From Actinomycetota bacterium (lineage in GTDB: Bacteria > Actinomycetota > Actinomycetes > Mycobacteriales > Pseudonocardiaceae), in NCBI GenBank assembly GCA_021324675.1, contig JAJPIR010000238.1:20419-84418 (forward strand): DNA of 64,000 bases, given 5' to 3'. Numbering within the stretch: the stretch's first letter is position 1; the number at the start of each line of letters is the position of its first letter. Made by a program: the position numbers and the translations under genes. The notes beneath the pieces are model-generated. The model ran no database searches, was not told where the DNA came from, and was given only the letters and a program-made list of their open reading frames with translations. Shown in pieces: positions 34,431-42,809 of this stretch.

Positions 34431-35369
34431 CTAGTCGGCGGTCGACGCCAGCTGGGTGTCGGGCGGGGTTGCCCGGGCCATCGCGCGTAGCGCCAGGATG
34501 CCGGTGACGAACAGGCCGAACCCTCCACCGACTACCAGCGCGGTGGCCGCCCGGTCGAGGTCAGGGCTCCACCCGAAGGGCAGCACGGCATAAAAGAAGC
34601 TGGTCACGTCGGGCACGCTGAACAGGAGCAACAGGGCGCCGAACAGGCCGCAGACCAGGGACCCGCTCGGGTGGCCGGCGATGGCCAGCCAGGGACCGAT
34701 CAATGCCAGCGGCCAGGCGGCGATGGCGGGGCCAGCAAAGCCGAGGATCGTCGCTGGCAGGGATTGATCCGGCGGCAACACGGCAGCGGAACCCAGCAGG
34801 TGGATGACATGCGCAGCGGCGATCGCCAGGGTGGCGACGCCCAGTGCGGCAGCGGCCCACCGTCGACGTAGCGCAAGTAAGCCGATCACCACGGCGGCCA
34901 GCGCAGCCAGCCCGGTGATCAGCCACCATAGGCCGGCCGGTGGCGCAGGAAGCCATACCTGCTCGCCGTGGATGGTCACCGTCTGGCTGCCCACCCGCAG
35001 GGGAATGGCCCAGGTGCGGCGGTGATCGGGTGGGTCTGGCGCCTGCGCCGCGGCGACGATGCGGCGATCAGACCAGCGTGCCGAATCGCCCGGTGCGATG
35101 GTCGGCTCGCGAAGGCGGTCGGCCCCAGGCTCGGGCAGCACATCGACGGTCACACCGGTGTGGTTATCGATTTCCAACCGGGCGCCGGCCTCGATCACCT
35201 TCACCTGCAGTCCGGTGACCGACGGGTCAACCGCGCGGATCTCACAGCGGCTGGCCGATGGTGCCAGCCCACCGGCATAGTGGGCTAGGGCGACACCGCT
35301 GCTAGCGGGCATCACGACGAGCACGAGGATCAGGACGACGGCAGACCGCACTCCCCACCGCGAAACCAT
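34431..35369 (-). CDS. Exported membrane protein of unknown function
   Basis: From ATG 35369 the 312-residue protein has a signal peptide (VVLILVLVVMPASSGVALAH), an extracellular domain (about 30-150, CEIRAVDPSVTGLQVKVIEA, then RLEIDNHTGVTVDVL and a TWAIPLRVG strand) and six or so membrane helices to the end. I know this layout only as a conserved actinobacterial membrane family that tends to sit near metal or haem genes. It ends 19 bases from the convergent efeB stop, and its 5' end diverges from the next membrane gene. No motif gives a reaction. The longer frame to 35507 was rejected as poor sequence. Confidence 0.7.
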   Translation of the reverse strand: MVSRWGVRSAVVLILVLVVMPASSGVALAHYAGGLAPSASRCEIRAVDPSVTGLQVKVIEAGARLEIDNHTGVTVDVLPEPGADRLREPTIAPGDSARWSDRRIVAAAQAPDPPDHRRTWAIPLRVGSQTVTIHGEQVWLPAPPAGLWWLITGLAALAAVVIGLLALRRRWAAAALGVATLAIAAAHVIHLLGSAAVLPPDQSLPATILGFAGPAIAAWPLALIGPWLAIAGHPSGSLVCGLFGALLLLFSVPDVTSFFYAVLPFGWSPDLDRAATALVVGGGFGLFVTGILALRAMARATPPDTQLASTAD

Positions 35370-35492
35370 TCGGCCATTGTCCGGCCTCGGCGATAGGCCT
35401 GCCAGCGCGGCGAGATCGCTGACCATCTCTGGCGTCTCCAAAGCCCTGCTTGAGAAGCTAAGCAAAACTCTGGTGATGCTCGAGGTGAGCTG

Positions 35493-36794
35493 ATGCTGCT
35501 GGCGCACGGCGTTGGCACCCGCACGGACCTTCCCGTCCCGACCTGGTTGGCCGCCAGCGCTGCTGGCGTGGCCGTACTGATCTCGTTCGGGGCACTGATC
35601 CTGCTGTGGCGCAAGCCGGTACTGCGCGGTGACGCAGCCGGGTGGCCGATCCCGCAGCCGGTGGCCGCCGTACTGGACAGCGCTGCGCTACGGGGCGCAT
35701 TGCGCGTCGCGGTAATGCTGCTGTCCGCTGCGGTGTGCCTGATCGGCTTTTTCGGCCCGCACGACGTCCAGCGCAACATCGCGCCCTGGGCGTTCTACGT
35801 GACTTTCTGGGTGGGGATCGTTCCCGCCTCGCTGCTGTTCGGGCCGGTATGGCGGGTGGTGAACCCGCTGCGGCTGGTGCAGGCCACGCTCGCCCGGCTG
35901 CTGCGACGGGACCCGCAACGGGGGGTGTGGGCGTTGCCGGAACGACTCGGCTACTGGCCGGCGGCGGCATCGCTGGCTGCTTTTGCCTACCTGGAGCTCG
36001 TCGTCCCTAACCGCTCAGATCCCAGGGTCGTCGCCTGGTTCATCCTCGTCTACGCCGTCGTGCACGCTGCTGCAGCGCTGGCCTTCGGGCAACGGTGGTT
36101 CGAGCGTGGCGACGGGTTCGAGGTCTACTCGACCTTGCTGGGCTCGCTGGCTGCGCTGGGCCGGCGCCGCGACGGCCGCCTCGTGCTGCGCAACCCACTT
36201 GATGGGTTGAAGACCATCCAGCCCGCTCCCGGCCTGGTCGCGGTGGTCGTCACGCTCGTCGGCTCGACCGCGTTCGACGGGCTGTCCCGCACCAGCTTCT
36301 GGAACACCCTCATCCCACCCGGGCCCGCCATCGCCACCGTCGGGCTCATCGGCTCCATCCTGCTGGTTGCCACGGTGTATCTGCTGGGCACCTGGCAGGT
36401 GGCCACCCCCGGTCACCGCGACGCTCCGACACCGACCACCTACGCGCACACCATCGTGCCCATCGCCGCCGGTTATGCCATCGCGCACTACTTTTCCCTG
36501 CTCATTTTCGACGGCCAGGAAACGGTGATCCTGGCCAGCGACCCCCTTGGCCGCGGAACCGATTACTTCGGCACCGCCCACCACCTCATCAACTACACCG
36601 CGGTCAGCATCACGGCGATCGCGCTGGTACAGATCCTCGCCATCGTCACCGGCCATCTCCTGGCCACGATCAGCGCGCACGACCGGGCCATGCAGATGCT
36701 TCCCGCGGCCGTCGCAACGCGCACCCAATACCCGCTGATCGCCGTCATGGTGACGCTCACCTTCGGCGCGGTCAGCCTGGTTTTCGCGCCATGA
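35493..36794 (+). CDS. Polytopic membrane protein, paralogue of 47540-48862
   Basis: The 433-residue protein begins MLLAHGVGTRTDLPVPTWLA and has about 11-12 membrane helices. Conserved stretches shared with its paralogue include APWAFYVTFWVGIVPASLLF, GPVWRVVNPLRLV, FERGDGFEVYSTLLGSLA and AHYFSLLIFDGQETVILASD. Similar actinobacterial proteins are often labelled fenitrothion-hydrolase-like, but I see no reason to assign that reaction. It lacks the REXXE motif of EfeU/Ftr1, so it is not the missing iron permease. GAGGTGAGCTG lies just before ATG 35493. It stands alone, divergent from the preceding membrane gene. Confidence 0.8.
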   Translation: MLLAHGVGTRTDLPVPTWLAASAAGVAVLISFGALILLWRKPVLRGDAAGWPIPQPVAAVLDSAALRGALRVAVMLLSAAVCLIGFFGPHDVQRNIAPWAFYVTFWVGIVPASLLFGPVWRVVNPLRLVQATLARLLRRDPQRGVWALPERLGYWPAAASLAAFAYLELVVPNRSDPRVVAWFILVYAVVHAAAALAFGQRWFERGDGFEVYSTLLGSLAALGRRRDGRLVLRNPLDGLKTIQPAPGLVAVVVTLVGSTAFDGLSRTSFWNTLIPPGPAIATVGLIGSILLVATVYLLGTWQVATPGHRDAPTPTTYAHTIVPIAAGYAIAHYFSLLIFDGQETVILASDPLGRGTDYFGTAHHLINYTAVSITAIALVQILAIVTGHLLATISAHDRAMQMLPAAVATRTQYPLIAVMVTLTFGAVSLVFAP

Positions 36795-36848
36795 CGCTGC
36801 CCGGTGAGTTACGGACGCACCGGGGGGTTGTCCCAATGCTATAACGCT

Positions 36849-36867
36849 GTTACGGTTCCTTCGTAAC
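36849..36867 (+). promoter_or_regulatory. Inverted repeat, candidate operator of the carotenoid oxygenase gene
   Basis: GTTACG (36849-36854) and CGTAAC (36862-36867) form a perfect 6-base inverted repeat with a 7-base spacer, 7/8 if extended. It lies 43-61 bases before ATG 36910 in an otherwise AT-rich stretch. A TetR- or MarR-type site is likely by size; no regulator gene is adjacent. Confidence 0.4.
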
Positions 36868-36909
36868 GGTGTTTTTACCATGGTCGAGCCGGAGTGAAAG
36901 GGGTCAACC

Positions 36910-38361
36910 ATGGCCAACAAGTACCTGGAGGGCAACTTCGCGCCGGTGCACACCGAGCACACCGCGGTAGACCTGGCCGTGACCGGGACGATTCCGGAGC
37001 ATCTCAACGGCCGGTATGTCCGCAACGGCCCCAACCCCGTCGCCGAGGTCGATCCCGACGCGTACCACTGGTTCACCGGTGACGGCATGGTGCACGGAGT
37101 GCGGTTGCAAGACGGGCGCGCCCAGTGGTACCGCAACCGATGGGTGCGTACCCCACGGCTGGTAGCCGCGCTGGGCGAACCGCCCCGGCCCCCACGCCCG
37201 CACCGGGCCGGGATGCTCGGTCTCGGGGCCAACACCAACGTGATCAGCCACGCCGGGCGCACCCTGGCCCTGGTCGAAGGCGGGGTGGCCAGCTGGGAGT
37301 TGACCGACGAACTGGACACCCTGGCACCTTGCGACTTCGACGGCACCCTGCCTGGCGGCTACACCGCCCACCCGCAGCGGGATCCCGGCACCGGTGAGCT
37401 GCACGCGGTGTCGTATTTCTTCGGCCGCGGCAACACCGTGCAGTACTCGGTGATCGGCACCGATGGCCGGGCCCGGCGCACCGTCGACATCGAGGTCGGT
37501 GGCAGCCCGATGATGCACAACTTCTCCCTGACCGACCAGCACGTGATCTTCTATGACCTGCCGGTCACCTTCGATCCCGTCCAGGGCGCGCAGATCACCG
37601 TTCCTCGATGGATGCGGACCCCAGCTCAACTCGTGCTGTCCGCGCTCATCGGCCGGGTCCGGGTGCCCGATCCGATCAGTGCCGCGGTAGGCCGCACGCT
37701 GCGCGGCAACGCCAACCTGCCGTACCGGTGGGATCCCCACTACCCGGCACGGGTCGGCGTGATGCCCCGTGCGGGCGGCGCGGACGACGTGCGCTGGTTC
37801 GATGTGGAGCCCTGCTACGTCTACCACCCGCTCAACGCCTACGACGAGGACAACACTGTCGTGCTCGACGTCGTACGGCACCCGAAGATGTTCGTGCGCG
37901 AGTTGCACGGACCCAACGAAGGCCCCACCAGCCTGGACCGGTGGACTATCGATCTGGCCGACGGCAAGCTGCGCGAGGCCCGTCTCGATGACCGCTCCCA
38001 GGAATTTCCCCGCATCGACGAACGACTTCTAGGCCGCCGCTACCGCTACGGCTACGCCATCTCCTTCGACACCCAAGGCGAGGCCGGCGACGCCATCCTC
38101 AAACACGACCTAGCCCGAACCACCACCACAGCGCGAAGCCTCGGCGGGGGGCACCGTGTCGGTGAATTGGTCTTTGTTCCCCACCCCGGCGGGGCAGCCG
38201 AGGACGATGGCGTGCTGATGGGCTTTGTCTATAACAGCGACACCGACCGCAGCGAACTGACCCTGCTCGACGCCGCCACCCTTGACACGGTCGCTAGCGT
38301 GCACCTGCCCGCCCGGGTACCCCACGGCTTCCACGGCAACTGGTTGCCCGATGCCACCTGA
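36910..38361 (+). CDS. Carotenoid oxygenase-family dioxygenase
   Basis: The 483-residue protein has the four iron-binding His motifs of carotenoid/stilbene cleavage oxygenases: YTAHPQRD (about 155), MMHNFSLTDQHVIFYDLP (about 203), YVYHPLNAYDE (about 303) and VPHGFHGNW at the end (about 474). The start GNFAPVHTEH..DL.VTGTIP and NGRYVRNGPNP are also typical. It probably cleaves a carotenoid or an apocarotenoid double bond. AAAGGGG lies 8-9 bases before ATG 36910. Its 3' end overlaps the convergent TDT transporter by 68 bases. The CrtI-like protein at 44 kb could be a partner in the same pathway. Confidence 0.94.
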   Translation: MANKYLEGNFAPVHTEHTAVDLAVTGTIPEHLNGRYVRNGPNPVAEVDPDAYHWFTGDGMVHGVRLQDGRAQWYRNRWVRTPRLVAALGEPPRPPRPHRAGMLGLGANTNVISHAGRTLALVEGGVASWELTDELDTLAPCDFDGTLPGGYTAHPQRDPGTGELHAVSYFFGRGNTVQYSVIGTDGRARRTVDIEVGGSPMMHNFSLTDQHVIFYDLPVTFDPVQGAQITVPRWMRTPAQLVLSALIGRVRVPDPISAAVGRTLRGNANLPYRWDPHYPARVGVMPRAGGADDVRWFDVEPCYVYHPLNAYDEDNTVVLDVVRHPKMFVRELHGPNEGPTSLDRWTIDLADGKLREARLDDRSQEFPRIDERLLGRRYRYGYAISFDTQGEAGDAILKHDLARTTTTARSLGGGHRVGELVFVPHPGGAAEDDGVLMGFVYNSDTDRSELTLLDAATLDTVASVHLPARVPHGFHGNWLPDAT

Positions 38362-39355
38362 CCGTGTGCAGCCATCCCGTAGTGACCAGCATCCAGATGG
38401 TGAAGGCGATCCAGAAGAACACCAGGGAAACGGTCTGCAGGGCACGCAGGTGCAGTTCGAGGGCCGTGGCCGCGGATGCGGCCGAAAACATCCCTAACGG
38501 GAACACCGCTGCCCACCACGCATGCTGATACCGCAGCGAGCCTGCCCGCTGCTTGATGCGCCGAAGGTGGCTGTGCAGCAGCACTGGTATCCAAAGGCTG
38601 GCCATTGCCCAGGTTCCCAGCGTCACCGATGCGGTCCAGTGCGCGATCCCGGCCGGCGGGTTCAGTGCGCGCGCAGCGGCAAGGATGTGGTCGCCGGCCA
38701 GCGTGGTGATCCCCAGTGCTCCCATCAGGATCCAGCTGTCCGGCGTGACCTGTTCAGGTCCGAAGGATGATGCCAGCGCCCGCCAACCAATAAGCCAGGC
38801 CACTGCCAGATACACCACCATGGCCACGATCCAGGCCACGGTGGCGATCACCACAAGATCCCACGCCCAGACCTCCTGGGCCACGTTCGCCGCGGTGATC
38901 GCCAGGCCGGCGGTGGCCACGCTGGGCAGCAGCCACGCACCATGGGCGTAGTCGCGCAGGTCGGTGCTCTTCCGGGAGGTGACATCGAAGGCTGCTATCG
39001 GGGTGAGGAGGAACCAGGCCCCCAGGGCGAGCCCACCCAGCACCCAGACCGCAGCGGGATGATCATCCCAGCGCACGCCGAGTACCGTGCATGCGGCGAC
39101 GAAGCTGAACATCCGCAGGGCGACGTCGGGATCGCGTGCCAGTATCGCGGTCTGTGCCCGGTGGATCACCACGCCGATGGCGAACCCGACAGCCAGCCCG
39201 GCGAAGCCGACCAGCGCAAGAATGCCCAGCGCGATACCCAGGCGCCAATACCGGTGGGCGTCCGCGGCAATGGACACAATGCCGGTCGCCATCACGGCCG
39301 GAAACAAGTCCGGTGACGGCTTCGGCGTCGAAATGCTCAAACCGCGTAGGAACAC
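38294..39355 (-). CDS. TDT-family (tellurite-resistance/dicarboxylate) transporter
   Basis: The 353-residue protein has about ten membrane helices, with LFPAVMATGIVSIAADAHRY at the start, typical of TehA/Mae1/SLAC1-type channels and transporters. WTASVTLGTWAMASLWIPVL and a charged tail follow. Members carry anions such as malate, sulfite or tellurite; the substrate here is unknown. The start GTG at 39355 overlaps the end of the GMC gene by 19 bases, so it ends a four-gene operon (41781, 41031, 39337, 38294). The last 23 codons overlap the end of the carotenoid oxygenase gene on the other strand. Confidence 0.88.
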   Translation of the reverse strand: MFLRGLSISTPKPSPDLFPAVMATGIVSIAADAHRYWRLGIALGILALVGFAGLAVGFAIGVVIHRAQTAILARDPDVALRMFSFVAACTVLGVRWDDHPAAVWVLGGLALGAWFLLTPIAAFDVTSRKSTDLRDYAHGAWLLPSVATAGLAITAANVAQEVWAWDLVVIATVAWIVAMVVYLAVAWLIGWRALASSFGPEQVTPDSWILMGALGITTLAGDHILAAARALNPPAGIAHWTASVTLGTWAMASLWIPVLLHSHLRRIKQRAGSLRYQHAWWAAVFPLGMFSAASAATALELHLRALQTVSLVFFWIAFTIWMLVTTGWLHTVRWHRATSCRGSRGVPGRAGAR

Positions 39356-41034
39356 TTTCTGGATGTGTTGTTCATGGCGGCGCCACCTGCCATCTGCTGG
39401 GCCAGCCGGGAGGCCAGGGCCATGATGGTCAGGGCTGGGTTGGCGCTGCCCTGGGTGGGGCAGACCGATCCGTCGGCGATAAACAGGTTGGGTACCGCCC
39501 AGGTCCGCTGGTTTGCATCGACCACGCTGTGGTCAGGAGAGCTGCCCATCCGGGCACCGCCGATAAGGTGGGCGAAACGCTGGATGGTCAGCACATCCTG
39601 GGCCTCCGCAGCATCCAAGATATCGATGATCACTTTCGTCGAGTAAGCCATATTGGCCTTGTCGTTGTCGCCGAGTGTGTAATCCATGCGAGCCACCGGC
39701 TGGCCGTATTGGTCGGCCTCGTCGGCCAGGGTGATCCGGTTATCGGCATGGGGCAGCAATTCGTTGAGCACCCCGATGGTCGCCCAGTGGTTGTAGTCGC
39801 GCATGTATTCCCGCAACGCCCGCCCCCAATGCCCGTCGGCCAGCACGTGTTCGGCCCAGCCGATCGGCAACGGCGACACGGTTTGGATCGAGAACCCGCG
39901 GGCGAAGCCCCGGTCGGGATCGGTTTCGTAAAACTGCTCGCTGGAGATCTCTGGCGGCGGTGCCTTGTACATCCGCAGCTCATCAGGCCACCGACCAGCG
40001 GCCTGGGTGGCCCCTTGCACCATGATGTAGCGGCCGACCTGGTCGGCGTTGTTGCACAATCCGTGCGGGAAACGCGTGCTCACCGAGGCCAGCAGCAGCC
40101 GCGGAGTCTCGATCGAGTACCCCGCGACGGCGACGTACCGGGCGCGCTGCAAGCGGTGCGCGCCATCGGACTCGGTGGTGTACACCACCCCGCGCGCCAG
40201 GCCGGTGTCTTGGGCGATCTCCACGCGCAGGGCCATGCAGTTGGCGCGCACCTCCACTCCGTGGGCAAGCGCGTCGGGCAGGTGGGTGACATACGGGCTG
40301 GCCTTGGCGTTGACCTTGCAGCCCTGCAGGCAGTAACCCCGGTAGATGCAGTGCGGGCGGTTGCCGAACGTGCCGTTGACGATCCCCACCGGGCCGACTC
40401 GCATCTCGATCCCGCAGCGCAGCGCGCCCTCGCGGAGCCGGTCGGCGGCCGCGGAGACCGGATGCGGGGCAAACGGGTATCGGTGCGGGTAGCCCCAGGG
40501 CCAGTCCTGGCCGGCCACCGGCAGTTCGGCCTCCACCTGCTCGTAATGCGGGCGCAGGTCTTCGTAGTGGATGGGCCAGTCGGCGCCCACACCGTCGTCG
40601 GTATAGGTGGACAGATCACTGGGATGAAATCTCGGGGTGTAACCGGCGTAGTGGACCATCGAGCCACCGACCCCGCGCCCGGAGTTGTTCTTTCCCAGCT
40701 CGATCGGGTCGGCGCCACCGATGATCCGCTTCTGTGTCCAGTAGAGGGGGTGGCTGCCCGCCTCGTCGGAGACCCAATCCTCGTCGGGATGCCAGAACGG
40801 CCCCGCCTCTACGATCACCACCCGCCAGCCGCGCCGGGCCAGCCGCTGGGCCAGCACGGAGCCCCCGGCACCAGCCCCGACGATGACAAGATCTACTTCG
40901 TCATCGTCACGGTACCGCGCCATGGTTGCTTCACCCGGCAGGTCGCGGGAATGCACATCCAGCAAATACCTGGAGTCGTTCTCTCGCGGCCCCATCGCGC
41001 CCTTGAGGATGCCTCGCCAGAAGGTGCCCATCAC
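39337..41034 (-). CDS. GMC-family FAD oxidoreductase
   Basis: The 565-residue protein has the FAD motif DLVIVGAGAGGSVLAQRLAR (about 48-67) with ATG/VEAGP following, a CIYRGYCLQGCKVNAKA cluster (Cys-rich, about 230), GVEVRANCMALRV, and the terminal NLFIADGSVCPTQGSANPAL plus TIMALASRLAQQM. This is the membrane-associated GMC dehydrogenase type that works with a small subunit such as gluconate/fructose/sorbitol dehydrogenases. The small-subunit-like gene lies directly upstream, overlapping by 4 bases (ATGA). The C-terminal His-Asn pair is partly visible (THLIGGARMG-type and SANPALTI). The substrate is unknown. Confidence 0.92.
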   Translation of the reverse strand: MMGTFWRGILKGAMGPRENDSRYLLDVHSRDLPGEATMARYRDDDEVDLVIVGAGAGGSVLAQRLARRGWRVVIVEAGPFWHPDEDWVSDEAGSHPLYWTQKRIIGGADPIELGKNNSGRGVGGSMVHYAGYTPRFHPSDLSTYTDDGVGADWPIHYEDLRPHYEQVEAELPVAGQDWPWGYPHRYPFAPHPVSAAADRLREGALRCGIEMRVGPVGIVNGTFGNRPHCIYRGYCLQGCKVNAKASPYVTHLPDALAHGVEVRANCMALRVEIAQDTGLARGVVYTTESDGAHRLQRARYVAVAGYSIETPRLLLASVSTRFPHGLCNNADQVGRYIMVQGATQAAGRWPDELRMYKAPPPEISSEQFYETDPDRGFARGFSIQTVSPLPIGWAEHVLADGHWGRALREYMRDYNHWATIGVLNELLPHADNRITLADEADQYGQPVARMDYTLGDNDKANMAYSTKVIIDILDAAEAQDVLTIQRFAHLIGGARMGSSPDHSVVDANQRTWAVPNLFIADGSVCPTQGSANPALTIMALASRLAQQMAGGAAMNNTSRKCSYAV

Positions 41035-41777
41035 CGTTCCCAGCTTTCAACGATTTGCACCGGGTCCTCCGACGTAGCACCGGGTTTCTCGAAGGGCTCT
41101 CGCACCTGCGCACCCTGCTTGCCGGCGCCGCCCAGGCGCATGAATCCGCGAGGGTAGGCCGGACCTCCGAAACCGATCTCATTCCACGCCCATGGGTGGG
41201 AGTAGAACGCGGCGAGCATCATGCGCATCACCACCGACCAGGCACGAGTGACGTTGAGCTCGTCCCAGGCGCCGCCGACCAGCCGGCCCTTGGCGAACTG
41301 AGCCACGATCGCCTCCCGCTGGGCTGCGCCGCAGCGGGCGAAACCGGTTTGGTAGCTCTGGACCGCGGTATGGTCCAGCCCACCCAGCACCAGCCGCCAG
41401 GTGTCCGGGTCGTCGGGCATGTCGGCGTACTGGTAACCATCGAGCTTGCCGTCGGCGAGCTTGCCGTCCACCATCTCAGCCACCGGGATCCGCGGCTGGC
41501 AGTCTTGGGCCAGCGCGGTGTCGCACAGGGCGCGCAGCACCGGCTCCTCATCCGGGGTGAAAAAGCGCAACGGACCAGGTGGCTCCAGCCGGGCCAGCAC
41601 CACCTTTTTCGTGGCTTCGTCCCAGGTGTCGACCGCGTCGAGGACGTCGTAGTCGGGGTAGCGACCGATCATCTGGGGGGTCGTACCCCGCCGTTGCCGG
41701 GGCAGCCAGGAGGGATGCCGCGGTTGCCGGTCGGGGCGCCGGTTGGGCAGGTGGTCGGGGCGTGACAGATCCGGCAT
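41031..41777 (-). CDS. Gluconate 2-dehydrogenase subunit 3-family protein
   Basis: This 248-residue protein carries FFTPDEEPVLRALCDTALAQ (about 95) and TWRLVLGGLDHTAV, then FARCGAAQREAIVAQFAKGR and AAFYSHPWAWNEIGFGGPAY PRG-type sequence near the end, the signature of the gluconate-dehydrogenase small subunit that binds a GMC partner. No Tat signal is visible, although the N-terminus is Arg/Pro-rich, so the complex may be cytoplasmic. Its stop overlaps the start of the GMC gene, indicating coupling and a stable two-protein complex. Confidence 0.9.
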   Translation of the reverse strand: MPDLSRPDHLPNRRPDRQPRHPSWLPRQRRGTTPQMIGRYPDYDVLDAVDTWDEATKKVVLARLEPPGPLRFFTPDEEPVLRALCDTALAQDCQPRIPVAEMVDGKLADGKLDGYQYADMPDDPDTWRLVLGGLDHTAVQSYQTGFARCGAAQREAIVAQFAKGRLVGGAWDELNVTRAWSVVMRMMLAAFYSHPWAWNEIGFGGPAYPRGFMRLGGAGKQGAQVREPFEKPGATSEDPVQIVESWER

Positions 41778-41780
41778 GGC

Positions 41781-42311
41781 CTACTTCTCCCGGCGCAGTA
41801 TCGCCGCGAGCAACCCCATACCACCGACCATGGCCATCAGCCCCGGTGCTGAGATCGGTGGTCCCATCGGCAGGTTGTAGGAGTACAGGCGCCAGCCGCC
41901 AGGCTTGCGGGCCACCCCGCGCGCATGGAAGTACTCCCCAAGGAGCCCGTTGGCGGTATACAGCGCCGCGGTCACCGGCAATGCGGTTTTGGCCCACCGC
42001 TGGGAGAACACTCCGCCGATCCCGGCCATCACCAGCGGCGGCGTCAGCAGCACCGGGCTCCACATCCATTTGTTGCCGAAACTGGCCTTGTAGTGCTCCA
42101 GGTAGACCTCCGCGCCGGTGACCAGCGCGGATACTGCCGTCAACGCCGACAGGGACCGCTCGAACCGGCCGTGTTCGATGTTGGACACCATCCGGTCAAG
42201 TAGGTACTCGGCACCAGCAACCGGACCATGGGCCGTGGCCGACCGGCGTCGTGCTCCGGTCTTGAGCCACCGTCGGTGTCCGAGTCGATCGAGGACCGTC
42301 GAGGCAGCCAT
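41781..42311 (-). CDS. Membrane protein of unknown function, first gene of the GMC operon
   Basis: The 176-residue protein has an N-terminal basic stretch, EYLLDRMVSNIEHGRFERSL, and about four membrane helices (LSALTAVSALVTGAEVYLEH, WSPVLLTPPLVMAGIGGVF, AKTALPVTAALYTANGLLGE and a last helix). Ends with AILRREK. The tract YLEHYKASFGNKWMW is unusual. It is 3 bp upstream of the small-subunit gene, so it may anchor the GMC complex to the membrane or feed electrons onward. The function is not established. A strong hairpin lies 28 bases before its start. Confidence 0.7.
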   Translation of the reverse strand: MAASTVLDRLGHRRWLKTGARRRSATAHGPVAGAEYLLDRMVSNIEHGRFERSLSALTAVSALVTGAEVYLEHYKASFGNKWMWSPVLLTPPLVMAGIGGVFSQRWAKTALPVTAALYTANGLLGEYFHARGVARKPGGWRLYSYNLPMGPPISAPGLMAMVGGMGLLAAILRREK

Positions 42312-42338
42312 CGTGTCTCCTTTGTTCGTGGATCGTGG

Positions 42339-42387
42339 ACGCGGGGTTGTTGCGGGACCTTCCGCCTTCCCCGCAACAACCCCGCGT
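42339..42387 (-). terminator. Strong hairpin, likely terminator of the SPW/FNT side
   Basis: ACGCGGGGTTGTTGCGGG (42339-42356) and its exact inverse CCCGCAACAACCCCGCGT (42370-42387) form an 18-base perfect stem with a 13-base loop. It separates the SPW remnant from the GMC operon on the same strand. It is the most stable simple hairpin I noticed in the window. Confidence 0.7.
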
Positions 42388-42416
42388 ATTCCCCGACAGC
42401 AGCGACGGCCACACGA

Positions 42417-42640
42417 TCAGTGGCTTCGACGCACACCCACGGCCATCGCGGCCAGACCCAGCAGCACAGCGACCACGCCGGTCACCACGTTGCTCCAGAT
42501 CGTCGCCGTGGTGGCGACGTGCCCGTCGACAACCCAGGGAGCGATGACGGTCCACACTCCGATCACCGGCACGGCCCAACCCACACGGCGAGCGGAACCG
42601 TAAGGAAAGACGAAGCCAAGGGCGAGCCGCTTGATCGTGC
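42417..42640 (-). pseudogene. SPW-repeat membrane protein, 5' part lost
   Basis: The frame reads LGFVFPYGSARRVGWAVPVI, GVWTVIAPWVVDGHVATTAT, then IWSNVVTGVVAVLLGLAAMA and VGVRRSH with a stop. The W-x-x-I/A-PWV...W.N.V.G..V..LGL pattern is a single SPW repeat, which normally occurs twice with two extra helices in front. The upstream half of the gene is missing, and inverted-repeat copy C starts exactly there. It may be expressed from an internal GTG, but it is more likely a leftover of the full gene. Confidence 0.6.
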
Positions 42641-42698
42641 CGTGAACTCGACACTAGCTACCTCATCAGGCACCCTGCAGGCCGGTCTCGTCGAGTTC
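42639..42698. repeat. Inverted-repeat family 2, copy C
   Basis: The left arm GCCGTGAACTCGAC (42639-42652) with CACTAGCTACC inside, and a damaged right arm GTCGAGTTC (42690-42698). The inner ACTAGCTAC matches the inner edge of copies A and D in reverse orientation. It sits exactly at the broken 5' edge of the SPW remnant. Confidence 0.85.
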
Positions 42699-42809
42699 CT
42701 GGCGGGCAAGCCACCCCGCGAGCGGCTCCGCCGCACCCACGCCCCAGACGCCCGGTCCGGGCTCCTACCTGAACTACCGGACCGCAATCTTGACACCGGC
42801 ATGCGGGGG

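Noticed and set aside
35493..36794. Candidate EfeU/Ftr1 iron permease
   Set aside because: No REXXE motif is present and the protein is too large and otherwise unlike Ftr1.
39136..41157. 673-codon plus-strand open frame opposite the GMC gene
   Set aside because: It is an antisense shadow of a strongly supported GMC oxidoreductase and shows no domains of its own.
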